From NCBI GenBank assembly GCA_024707265.1, contig JANQAB010000004.1, positions 889,369 through 953,368 of the forward strand: 64,000 nt of DNA, given 5' to 3'. The position numbers and the translations under genes are program-made. This document shows, piece by piece, positions 1-11,346 of this stretch; position 1 is the stretch's first letter; the number at the start of each line of letters is the position of its first letter. This stretch comes from Sporocytophaga sp. (lineage in GTDB: Bacteria; Bacteroidota; Bacteroidia; Cytophagales; Cytophagaceae). The notes under the pieces are model-generated. The model saw only the letters and a list, made by a program, of their open reading frames with translations. It did not search any database and was not told the DNA's origin.

Positions 1-2603
<2,603 letters not shown>

Positions 2604-2964
2604 TTATAAATTAAAGTCTCCTTCAAGAGTTGTAACCGCCTGGCCCAATATATACACTTTCTCATCTTTCAAAAGCACTTCCATTTCTCCTGTTCTTTCC
2701 GAAATCTGAAAAGCATTCATATTTTGTTTCCCTAGTTTCTTTGCCCCAGTATGGTGTAAGAAAGGTCTGAACAGCTCCAGTGACAGGGTCTTCATTACTT
2801 CCAGACCAGGGCCAGAAGTATCGGTATTGAAAATCGTATTTATCAATTTGAGATTTAGCAGTAACACATATGCCGTTAATGTTTTGATATGACTTGACTA
2901 AAGAGGGATAATCAGGTTTTAATTGAGCTAATTCTTCACTGGTATCTATTTGAATCAAGACCAT
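2604..2964 (-). pseudogene. C-terminal half of a PhzF-family protein, frameshifted
   Basis: Two overlapping minus-strand frames together rebuild the C-terminal domain of a PhzF-family isomerase-like protein. The first carries the hallmark NEDPVTGA motif followed by TFLTPYW; the second continues KKLGKQN through to ILGQAV, typical of the family end. The join lies at a run of four C at 2744-2747; three would keep the frame (YWAKKLGKQ). The N-terminal half, which holds the catalytic Glu of the family, is absent, and nothing upstream of 2964 resembles it. This is a truncated and frameshifted remnant, not a working enzyme. The truncation is independent of the single-base indel, so decay is real here even if the indel were a sequencing error. 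Confidence 0.85.
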
Positions 2965-3153
2965 TTTTGTTTCCTTACAGAATTTTACTTCTTGATGAAA
3001 CCAACTTTTACCATATTGCCCACTTTACAAAAAATCGACTTTTATTAATATATCTATACTCAACATCTTGTATATCTCAACTGTATTGAGAATAGATACA
3101 CGTTAAAAGACGAATTGGATCCAGCTGTTCATTTATCTATTTCTTATTTTATT

Positions 3154-3185
3154 ATAGCCATATCATTTGATGTGGCTATTTTTTA
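3154..3185 (+). terminator. Orphan rho-independent terminator
   Basis: A 12-bp stem with one G-T pair (3154-3165 with 3168-3179) and a two-base loop is followed by five T. It points along the plus strand, but no plus-strand gene lies upstream because both katG and the PhzF remnant face the other way. It may end a small RNA or be left from a lost gene. Confidence 0.6.
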
Positions 3186-3331
3186 AGATGAGAGGCAATG
3201 AAACAAACCTGTTCAACAGAGTAATAATTTTTTAGAAGAATAGAATAAAATAGGAGTTTTCGAAATCGGAGAGTGATGAACATTAAACAAAGCTAGGGAT
3301 TATATGTTATGCTCGTCTAGTCAGAAAAGAT

Positions 3332-4078
3332 ATGTTTAAAATTTTTAAAAACATCTCCTTTATAGGTCTATTGCTTTTATCAGCTTGCGGAGGAGAAAAT
3401 ACAGAACCCTATGTAAATGAACCTGGAGCTGAGGAATCAGCAAAAAAAGATGTACTGGAAAGAGGAGCTGATGTCATGCAAAATAAGGCTCCTATCAATG
3501 CTATCAATGTCTATCTTGATGGATTTCACTTTTATAATGGAAATATGAAAGGACAGATGGAAGCGCATCATTTCTGTACTGTTCTTAATGAAGATGTTAC
3601 TCAGTGTATCATATATGATGGAAATGTAAAAGATGCTCATATCATGGGAGTTGAGTATATCGTTTCTGAGAAACTTTTTAAAAGCTTACCAGAAGATGAA
3701 AAGAAACTCTGGCATAGTCATAATCATGAAGTAAAATCCGGAACACTAATAGCTCCAGGGATACCTGAATTAGCAGAACATGAATTAATGGAAAAACTGG
3801 TTTCCACTTATGGAAAGACCTGGCATACCTGGCATACAGATCAGGATAAAGAATTGCCATACGGATCGCCTCAACTCATGATGGGATTTACCAAGGATGG
3901 ACAACTTGAAGATTCTTTAATTAAAAAGAGAGATAAGAATTTTGAAATTTCGACAGGAGAAAAAAGAAAGAACAGGGCTGATATACCTGATCATAAAATT
4001 TTGCCCGGAGCTGATTCGTGGCAAGATGGAAAGGTAATACAATTACCATCTTTAACAAAGCACGAACACAAGCACTGA
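3332..4078 (+). CDS. OBAP/DUF1264-family lipoprotein
   Basis: A 248-residue protein with an N-terminal hydrophobic segment ending in the lipobox LLSAC (Cys at about residue 19), so a lipid-anchored envelope protein is predicted. From about residue 60 it matches the oil-body-associated protein family (DUF1264): HFYNGNMKGQMEAHHFC, QCIIYDG, LWHSHNHEVKSG, and KTWHTWHTDQDKELPYG are its conserved His-rich blocks. The plant members coat oil bodies; the bacterial members have no established role. The gene stands alone and converges on the LysE gene 50 bp downstream. No hairpin terminator is evident in that gap. Family assignment is secure; function is unknown. Confidence 0.88.
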   Translation: MFKIFKNISFIGLLLLSACGGENTEPYVNEPGAEESAKKDVLERGADVMQNKAPINAINVYLDGFHFYNGNMKGQMEAHHFCTVLNEDVTQCIIYDGNVKDAHIMGVEYIVSEKLFKSLPEDEKKLWHSHNHEVKSGTLIAPGIPELAEHELMEKLVSTYGKTWHTWHTDQDKELPYGSPQLMMGFTKDGQLEDSLIKKRDKNFEISTGEKRKNRADIPDHKILPGADSWQDGKVIQLPSLTKHEHKH

Positions 4079-4128
4079 ATTAACTAAAGAAGCTATTATA
4101 GCAGATCTTATTTTCAAAAGAGATATAC

Positions 4129-4758
4129 TTAGTTTTTCTCAAATGCCAATACCAAGGCTAAGCTTGATAAAATAGCGACTTTACTCCACTTAGTTATTTT
4201 CCAAAAATGTAAATTATTCAAGTACGTGGATAATTTTCCTGAAAAGTAAGCGATCGCCGCAAAAATGACTAAAGCCTGAAGCATAAAAATGAATCCTAGA
4301 ACAATCATTTGAAAGGTAACATTCGGTTCATTTTTATTAATGAACTGAGGTAAGAATGCAATAAAGAATAGTGTGACCTTGGGATTCAATACATTCATAA
4401 AAAACCCTTTTTTAATAAGAGCAATTGAACCTTCTGTTGTTCTTGAAATTTCTGAAGACAATTCTACTCCTTCCGGTTTTTCTTTAAATGCTTTGTAAGA
4501 CATATATAAAAGATATCCTGCTCCCAGATATTTAATAAAGGAAAATACAGTCGCCGATTGTTGGATAATTAAGGATAAACCAGTAGCAGCACCTAAAGTA
4601 TGGATGAGCACACCAAGTGATAATCCTATGGCAATCAGGATTCCGTTCCTCTGGCCTTTGGTTAAGCTTTCTGTAAGCACAAAAATGTTATCAGGCCCGG
4701 GCATTAACGATAGTAATATGGAGGCTCCTAAAAAGGAGAGTATTAATTCTAACTGCAT
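4129..4758 (-). CDS. LysE/RhtB-family amino-acid exporter
   Basis: A 209-residue integral membrane protein with about six hydrophobic segments. The N-terminus carries the family hallmark LSLMPGPDNIFVL, followed by a glycine-rich helix (GILIAIGLSLG) and the KYLGAGYLLYMSYKAF segment; FFMNVLNPKVTLFFIAFLPQ is the conserved central motif. Members export amino acids or homoserine lactones across the inner membrane by proton antiport. The substrate cannot be told from sequence. The length is normal for the family and the start ATG is unambiguous. It is transcribed alone, convergent with the OBAP gene. Confidence 0.93.
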   Translation of the reverse strand: MQLELILSFLGASILLSLMPGPDNIFVLTESLTKGQRNGILIAIGLSLGVLIHTLGAATGLSLIIQQSATVFSFIKYLGAGYLLYMSYKAFKEKPEGVELSSEISRTTEGSIALIKKGFFMNVLNPKVTLFFIAFLPQFINKNEPNVTFQMIVLGFIFMLQALVIFAAIAYFSGKLSTYLNNLHFWKITKWSKVAILSSLALVLAFEKN

Positions 4759-5252
4759 TTAAAATATACAACTTATGTTTATTCAACGTTTATTCATTTT
4801 GAATTTTTACATATGGATCAAATGAAGGGAACATTCTAGATTTTCTTATTGGATTAGCTATTTATGTCAGCTCTTATTTCAAAAATATTTATAGTTCTTT
4901 TATTGAATTTTTTACAAAAAAACGTGACTTTTAATGAAATCGTTTGTACTTACTTTTTTATATAGCCTCAAAATAGCATAATAAATCACATTCATTTCAA
5001 TTTAATCAGAGTTACGCTAGTTTGGTATACCTATAAGGTTCATTCATCCTGGTTTTAATATTATTTACTTTTTTAGAAAAAAATCAGTGTGACTTTTTAT
5101 CCCCATCATTGTACATAATAAAAAGGGAAACAAATAAATTACCTAACCTTCATGTATTGATAAGTAATAGGCTTCTTACTCTTTGCATATAAAGAGCCGC
5201 TATTACATGCTCCTATCAAAAGAATAGGTAAACAGAAATGTATTAAACTAAT
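4759..5252. other. Intergenic region before the mannan unit
   Basis: About 490 bp of AT-rich sequence separating divergent genes. It should hold the promoter of the mannanase unit, but I cannot point to a convincing TTG/TAnnTTTG pair. No open frame of interest is visible. Confidence 0.4.
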
Positions 5253-7341
5253 ATGAATAAACTTATGAAAAAACTACTACAAACTTTTTTTCTGATTTTG
5301 GTGCCAATGCTTTCTATGGCGCAAGGTTTTACTACTAATAATGTTAATGGTAATCTGATAGATGCTTGTGGAAATAACTTCATTATGAAAGGAATGAATG
5401 TTCCTTTGGCATGGTATGTTAATGATGTGAATGGTAGTATAACCGCATTAAAGAACAATACTCAATCCAATTGTCTTCGTATTGTAGTACAAACCAATAC
5501 TTCTGATAATGCCTGGCAGACAACTGTTGTGAACTGTATCAAAAATAAGATCATTCCAATGGTAGAGTTACATGATGTTACAGGTAGTACTGATCCTGCA
5601 CGTTTAAAAGCGATGGGTGATTTCTGGGCCACCAAAGCATCATTCTTTAATAATACTAATTTTAATGGTGTGGACATTAAGAAACATATTTTGATTAATC
5701 TGGCAAACGAGTGGGGAACCTGGCAAACAGCCAACAATAAGAATTCAGTTTGGAGAGATGCAGTCATAAATGCCATAAAGCCAATGAGAGATGCCGGTAT
5801 TACCACAACCATTGTTATAGATGCAGTTGGATACGGACAAGACATTGATGATGCCTATAACATCAGAACCTATGCGAAGGATATTCAAAGAGCGGATAAT
5901 GGTTATCTTGGTGGGCCCAGCAATAGCACTCAGAAGGCCAATCTCCTATTTTCCATACATATGTATTGTGAATGGAGAAAAGGAGGGGATAACATTGCAA
6001 TAGTTAATACGATCAAGAGTTCAGGTATTCCTGTTATTGTCGGAGAGTTCGGTTATCAGCATGCTACTGATGGTTCATGCGATATTGACGAACAGTCAAT
6101 TCTTGATATATGTCAGTCAGGAGGAGTGGGATGGCTGGCCTGGTCACAAAAAGGAAATGGTGGTGGCGTAGAATATCTTGACTTGTGTAATGACTGGGCT
6201 TGTACCAGCTTATCCAACTGGGGAAATACAGTTATCAATGGTAGAAACGGTACTAAGACTGCTGTGGAGTGTGCAGTATTTTCAAATCCTAATTGTACAA
6301 GCTCCTGCACTACACCGGCTCCAGTTGTAACCGCAACCAGAACCTACTGTCTTAATTCTTCTTCTACACCGCTTACAGCAACAGGAACTGCTTTAAAATG
6401 GTATACTGATGCCACTGCAGGTACTGCAAGTACATCAGCTCCAGTTCCAGGAACAGCTGTTGCAGGTATTACAACTTACTATGTTTCCCAAACGCTGAAT
6501 GGCTGTGAAGGTCCAAGGGCTGCTATTGTAGTTACTGTTAATTCATTACCTGCTATGGAATCTTATATGTCTGTTAATGGTGGCCCCTGGGGGGGCACAA
6601 GCGGCAGTATCTTTATGTGAAGGAGGAAGTCTTGGAATAGGTCCTCACCCGTATGATGTTGAGTCTGGCTGGTCATGGACAGGACCTGGAAATTTTACTT
6701 CCTCTGCACGTGAAATATCATTTACAGATATTAAACCAGCTCAATCGGGTACTTATAATGTGACCTTTACTGATGCCAATAATTGCAACAATAGTCTGTC
6801 AATACCTTTAACAGTTCATGCAAAACCTGCAATAACAATTACTTCTCCTTTAGATAATTCTGTTATTACAGCCAATCCGGCTGATATTGATATTGAGGTT
6901 TCAGTGACAGGGAATAACATCAGCAATATGCAGTTTTTGAATGGAACAACACTGCTGGGGCAGGATGCTGCAGCGCCTTATAGCTTCAGTTGGAATAATG
7001 TTGCTAATGGTTCTTATTCCATCTTAGTAAGAGCTACAGATGCCAACAATTGTAATAATTCAGAGTCTGTCAGTTTTACAGTAAACAATGTAATAACCTC
7101 ATTGGAAGAAGGTGAATATGGAGATAAATCGATTTGCTATCCCAATCCGTTTCATCATCAGTTTACCATTAGACCAGGTGCGGAGCTTGAATTTGCCATT
7201 ATGGATGTTATGGGTAATGTAAAGGAGCAGGGTATAGCAAGGAGCCAAATTCAGGTGGGGGAGTCATTGGTTCCAGGTATATATTTTCTTAAAGTAAATG
7301 TTAACTCTAAAGAAAATATGATAAAGATTATAAAAGAATAA
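5253..7341 (+). CDS. GH5_8-type endo-beta-1,4-mannanase, T9SS-secreted, frameshifted at a G7 run
   Basis: Secreted beta-mannanase. Signal peptide (residues 1-23, cut after SMA), then a GH5 catalytic domain to about residue 345 with the order of motifs seen in bacterial GH5_8 mannanases: KGMNVPLAWY, ELHDVTGS, NLANEWG (acid/base Glu153), FSIHMY, VGEFG (nucleophile Glu265), GWLAWSQKGN, YLDLCNDWA. An Ig-like domain follows. The frame stops at 6618-6620, but the next frame from about 6590 continues with a second Ig/PKD-like domain, a Big_7-type Ig domain (TSPLDNSVI) and a T9SS sorting domain (CYPNPFHHQ...). The join is at seven G (6589-6595); six would fuse both parts into one protein of about 695 residues. 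The neighbouring esterase has the same C-terminal arrangement in frame, which supports fusion. It lies 4 bp upstream of the esterase gene, so the two form one operon. Confidence 0.9.
6613..7341 (+). repeat. Duplicated C-terminal module, copy 1
   Basis: Aligns without gaps to 8525-9253 (both 729 bp) at roughly nine identical bases in ten by eye. It encodes an Ig-like domain, a Big_7-type domain and the T9SS sorting domain. It points to recent duplication or gene conversion between the two mannan genes. Confidence 0.9.
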
Positions 7342-7345
7342 TTCT

Positions 7346-9253
7346 ATGCAATCTTTGGTGAAATACAGCATTATCCTGTTACTGCAAAGTATGTTTTTTT
7401 TGTCTTTGTCTCTTCAGGCCCAGGATCCTAATTTTCATATTTATCTTTGTTTCGGGCAATCTAATATGGATGGCACCGGAGCTATTGAGAATCAGGACAG
7501 GGTTACGAATTCAAGAGTGAAGATGCTTCAGGATCAGACATGTTCTAACCTCGGAAGAACCTATGGAACTTGGTATACAGCGATACCTCCGTTAAGCAGA
7601 TGTTGGAATGGTTTAGGTCCTGCTGATCAGTTTGGAAAAGAGATGGCCAGTAATATGCCTGCAAATGTAACAATCGGTCTGGTGGTGACTGGCTATGGAG
7701 GATGCGATATTGCTTTCTTTCAGAAGGGTGCGCCATTAGGAAAGGCCAGTATTTCCGGAGGGACAGCAGCTGATATTCCTTCACAGTTTACAGGAGGGTA
7801 TGCCTGGATGCTGGACCTGGCAAAGAAAGCACAGACTGTCGGAGTTATAAAAGGGATGATCTTTCATCAGGGAGAAACCAATACCAATGATCAGAACTGG
7901 AAATATAAAGTACAGGAGATTGTGAACAACCTCCGTACTGACCTTGGGATTGGCAATGTACCTTTTCTGGCAGGAGAGCTGTTGTATTCGCAATATGGAG
8001 GATGCTGTAGTTCACATAATACTGAGATTAATAAACTTCCGGGTTTAATTTCAAACTGTCAGGTCGTTTCCAGTAGCGGATTGGCAGGAAAGGACAATGC
8101 ACATTTTACGAGCGCTTCTTACCGGGAATTAGGAATACGATATGCACAAAAGATGTTGCCCCTGGTTAATGTCAACAGCAATCCAACTCCAATTGTAAGT
8201 ATTACAAACCCTACTGTTAATTCTTCCTTATGCACAGGTTCTTCTGTGAATATAACTGTAACAGCTACTATCACAACAGGAAGTATCAGTAAAGTTGATT
8301 TCTATGATGGTGGCACATTGTTAGGTTCAGATAACTCTGCTCCTTATTCCTTTGTCTGGCAAAATCCAACCTCCGGATCTCATACTATTAGAGCAATAGC
8401 TACCAGTGCAACGAATGTTATATCCGATCCTTCAATTGTTCCGATTACTGTATATGATCCTCCAGTCATAAAACCTGTAATGCAATTGAATGGTGCTTCC
8501 TGGACAGAACAGAATAGTGCATCATTATGTGAAGGAGGAAGTCTTGGAATAGGTCCTCACCCTTATGATGTTGAGTCTGGCTGGTCGTGGACAGGACCTG
8601 GAAGTTTTACTTCATCTGTTCGTGAAATAACATTTACAGATATTAAACCAACCCAATCCGGAACTTATAATGTTACCTTTACAGATGCCAACAATTGTAG
8701 CAACAGTCTGTCAATACCTGTAACGGTTCATACCAAACCCACAATAACAATTACTTCTCCTTTAGATAATTCTGTTATTTCAGCCAATCCGGCTGATATT
8801 GATATTGAGGTCTCAGTGACAGGGAATAACATCAGCAATTTACAGTTTTTGAATGGAACAACACTGCTGGGGCAGGATGCTGCAGCGCCTTATAGCTTCA
8901 GTTGGAATAATGCTGCTAACGGTTCTTATTCCATCACAGTAAGAGCTACAGATGCCAACAATTGTAATAATTCAGAATCTGTTAATGTTACAGTAAACAA
9001 TGTAATAACCTCATTGGAAGAAGGTGGATATAGTGATAAATCAATCTGTTATCCCAATCCATTTCATCATCAGTTTACCATTAGCCCCGGAGCAGAGCTT
9101 GAATTTTCGATTATGGATGTTATGGGTAATATAAAGGAACAAGGAATGGCAAGCAGCACAATTCAGGTAGGGGAGTCATTGGTTCCGGGTATATATTTTC
9201 TTAAAGTAAATGTTAACTATAAAGAAAAGTTGATAAAGGTTATTAAAGAGTAA
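7346..9253 (+). CDS. SGNH/CE6-like carbohydrate acetylesterase, T9SS-secreted
   Basis: A 635-residue secreted esterase. Signal peptide (about 1-25), then a sialate-O-acetylesterase/CE6-type SGNH domain to about residue 272: block I GQSNM with nucleophile Ser39, GYGGCDIAFF, HQGETN, and the Asp250-His253 pair in DNAHF. Such enzymes remove acetyl groups from plant polysaccharides; next to a mannanase, acetylated gluco- or galactomannan is the likely substrate (inference). Two Big_7/Ig-like domains and a PKD-like domain follow, then a T9SS sorting domain beginning CYPNPFHHQ. The last 729 bp duplicate those of the mannanase gene. It starts 4 bp after the mannanase stop and is followed by a hairpin terminator, so the two genes form a complete transcription unit. 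Confidence 0.9.
   Translation: MQSLVKYSIILLLQSMFFLSLSLQAQDPNFHIYLCFGQSNMDGTGAIENQDRVTNSRVKMLQDQTCSNLGRTYGTWYTAIPPLSRCWNGLGPADQFGKEMASNMPANVTIGLVVTGYGGCDIAFFQKGAPLGKASISGGTAADIPSQFTGGYAWMLDLAKKAQTVGVIKGMIFHQGETNTNDQNWKYKVQEIVNNLRTDLGIGNVPFLAGELLYSQYGGCCSSHNTEINKLPGLISNCQVVSSSGLAGKDNAHFTSASYRELGIRYAQKMLPLVNVNSNPTPIVSITNPTVNSSLCTGSSVNITVTATITTGSISKVDFYDGGTLLGSDNSAPYSFVWQNPTSGSHTIRAIATSATNVISDPSIVPITVYDPPVIKPVMQLNGASWTEQNSASLCEGGSLGIGPHPYDVESGWSWTGPGSFTSSVREITFTDIKPTQSGTYNVTFTDANNCSNSLSIPVTVHTKPTITITSPLDNSVISANPADIDIEVSVTGNNISNLQFLNGTTLLGQDAAAPYSFSWNNAANGSYSITVRATDANNCNNSESVNVTVNNVITSLEEGGYSDKSICYPNPFHHQFTISPGAELEFSIMDVMGNIKEQGMASSTIQVGESLVPGIYFLKVNVNYKEKLIKVIKE
8525..9253 (+). repeat. Duplicated C-terminal module, copy 2
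   Basis: Gapless partner of 6613-7341. This copy is in frame throughout; the base run at the point matching the mannanase frameshift is not a G run here. Confidence 0.9.
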
Positions 9254-9269
9254 AGTTTTAATAGAGTGT

Positions 9270-9293
9270 AGAGACGCCATGCCAGGCGTCTCT
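9270..9293 (+). terminator. Terminator of the mannan operon
   Basis: A perfect 9-bp GC-rich stem (9270-9278 with 9285-9293) with a six-base loop, followed by a short pyrimidine tract, 17 bp after the esterase stop codon. Confidence 0.75.
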
Positions 9294-9399
9294 CTTTCAA
9301 TAAAGATCAACAGTTGATGAAACAGATAAAAGGTGCTTGATTGGATTTGAATTTTAATATTATTCTTTCAGAATATTAGAAATAAATGTGTAAATGTCT

Positions 9400-10027
9400 C
9401 TATATAAACCTGGTGAGCTGTCCAAAATCCGTTATAGCAGTAAGGTCATTTCTATCAAGGTGCTGATTAATTTTATTATAAAGGACGGTATCGATACCTA
9501 ACTCTGTTGCAGCTTTTATTTCTGAATCAGGATCATCTCCTACAACCATTACTTCTTCAGGATAGTAACCATTGCGTATAAGTATATCTTTAAAAATATC
9601 TTTTTTTGTTTGGGATGAAATCTGAGGATCAACAATGTGAATCTCTTCAAAATTGTCTCTTATATGCAGTTGATTCACTTTGCTTTGCTGAAGTTTAGTA
9701 AAGCCGGAAGTAACTAAATATTTTTTTAACCGCCATATGCTTTACCTTGGCATAATCTTCAAAGGGCTTTATTTCCTTTTCATAGGTGAGATTTTTCAGC
9801 AGGTTAATACATTTATGAGTTAATGCTTCACTGAAGTTAAACTCAGTCGCAACTTTCTGAAATGGCTTCCTCAATATTGCCTGTTTGATAGGGGTGATAT
9901 CTTTAAACTCTCCACTTTCGGCAATTAGCAGAAACAAGTTTTTGAATACTTCTTCCCCAATAGAGTTTGCAGGATAGATGGTATTATCTAAATCTAATAT
10001 GATTGCTTTCTTTTTCGTCTTTACCAT
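9400..10027 (-). CDS. HAD-family hydrolase, frameshifted at a T7/A7 run
   Basis: Cytoplasmic haloacid-dehalogenase-type phosphatase, about 209 residues once joined. Motif I is ILDLDNTIYP with nucleophile Asp12 and Asp14; the cap region follows; motif IV is VMVVGDDPDSEIKAATELG near the C-terminus. The frame breaks at seven A on the coding strand (9721-9727); with six, the reading continues KKYLVTSGFTKLQQSK, which supplies the expected motif II Thr/Ser and joins the halves perfectly. The substrate cannot be predicted. It has no operon partner: the neighbour at 10117 is on the same strand but separated by about 90 bp. Confidence 0.85.
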
Positions 10028-10116
10028 ACAGAGTTCAATATTCCTATGTTAACACCTCTAAAGAAATTAAAGGTTTAGGGAATTTTTAAAAATGTTAACT
10101 CATTATGAACGGTCTG

Positions 10117-10458
10117 TTATTCTTCCCCTGCAAAAACACCTAGTATAGTATCGACTTTATCAGAATCTGATGATTCAACGAGATACATTATTGATCCATT
10201 GTTTCCCCATCTGACAGAACCTTTTAAGTAGTTTGCCTTGGCGATATGGTCAGCATCTCCATAAGACTCTGTAAAAATTATAGTGATGGTTAATGTCTTA
10301 TCATTGTTGGTCAGTTTCGCTGCATCCACAATCCTTGTTGATTGTTTCAATGATTTCCAATCAAATGAAACCACTTCCACTTCTTCATCCAATGAATATA
10401 AAAATGCTTCAGCTCTGCTTTTGTCAGGATGGTTGATGTTTAATGTAGTTCTATTCAT
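10117..10458 (-). CDS. Hypothetical protein, 113 residues
   Basis: I do not recognise this family. It is a small, soluble, acidic protein without signal peptide or membrane segment, with an alternating pattern compatible with an alpha/beta fold and several short beta strands (TLTITIIFTES, GSIMYLVES). The start ATG (MNRTTLNINH) is the only sensible one. It lies upstream of the HAD gene on the same strand, so co-transcription is possible. No domain supports a role. Confidence 0.7.
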   Translation of the reverse strand: MNRTTLNINHPDKSRAEAFLYSLDEEVEVVSFDWKSLKQSTRIVDAAKLTNNDKTLTITIIFTESYGDADHIAKANYLKGSVRWGNNGSIMYLVESSDSDKVDTILGVFAGEE

Positions 10459-10648
10459 TCTTTATTATTTATCTATAAAGCCTGGTTACCTGTAGGTTTA
10501 ACGTTTTATAGCAATATTAGTTGGAAATTGATCAAGTTTTCTCTCTCAATTCCATCATATTTAGTTATTTAGGTTGTTACCTTTAGCCATGTTTACATCA
10601 TAACAAAAATAATTTTAAAGAGGTTATTCAAAGATTAAATCTGATAAC

Positions 10649-11242
10649 ATGAGAAAAATAATTGTTTCATCCTTCATAACATTGGATGGAGTAATGCAGG
10701 CTCCTGGTGGACCGGAGGAGGATCCTTCAGGCAATTTTAAGTATGGAGGCTGGACGGCACCTTTTGAAGATGAAGTTTCTGCTGAAATGATGAAAAAACA
10801 GATGCATCCTGCGGACATCCTTCTAGGCAGAAAAACATTTGAAATATTCGAAGCCTATTGGCCACAACATGCTGACTATTGGCCGGGGATCAATGATGTT
10901 AAAAAATATGTTTTGAGTAATACTATTAAGAAGTCAGATTGGAAAAACTCAGTATTTCTAACAAGCCTTTCAGATATTAAGAAGTTGAAAAATTCAGACG
11001 GAGAACCTATTGTGGTATGGGGCAGCAGTGAGCTTATTCAGCTGCTCTTGAAGAATGATCTGGTCGATGAACTCTGGCTTAAAATATATCCGGTAACTCT
11101 TGGTAGTGGCAAAAAGCTGTTTAGCAGTGGACCTATTCCTGCAGCGTTTACATTAACAGATAACGTTGTCACTCCAAGTGGTGTTATCATAGCCAACTAC
11201 AAAAGGGCGGGAGAGGTCAGGACAGGAACTGTTGGGGCTTAA
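10649..11242 (+). CDS. Dihydrofolate reductase-like (RibD C-terminal domain) protein
   Basis: A 197-residue member of the RibD C-terminal/DHFR-like superfamily. It shows the standard landmarks: an N-terminal strand IIVSSFITLDGVMQAPGGPEED, DILLGRKTFEIF, KYVLSN, the nucleotide-binding loop IVVWGSSELIQLLL, DELWLKIYPVTLGSGKKLF, and a final strand GVIIANYK. Members bind NADPH and reduce unknown small molecules; they are usually annotated only as dihydrofolate reductase family proteins and are not true FolA. The gene stands alone and ends in a strong hairpin shared with the convergent T9SS gene. Confidence 0.92.
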   Translation: MRKIIVSSFITLDGVMQAPGGPEEDPSGNFKYGGWTAPFEDEVSAEMMKKQMHPADILLGRKTFEIFEAYWPQHADYWPGINDVKKYVLSNTIKKSDWKNSVFLTSLSDIKKLKNSDGEPIVVWGSSELIQLLLKNDLVDELWLKIYPVTLGSGKKLFSSGPIPAAFTLTDNVVTPSGVIIANYKRAGEVRTGTVGA

Positions 11243-11296
11243 TCAAATTAAAGTTATTGGAACCTAACAGAATGATTTAGCTGGTGTAAGACATTA

Positions 11297-11328
11297 AATA
11301 AGCCTTCTGATTTTCCAGAAGGCTTATT
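11297..11328. terminator. Bidirectional terminator
   Basis: A perfect 13-bp stem (11297-11309 with 11316-11328) with a six-base loop lies between convergent genes ending at 11242 (+) and 11347 (-). Confidence 0.85.
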
Positions 11329-11346
11329 AGTAATATTTTCTTTCAA

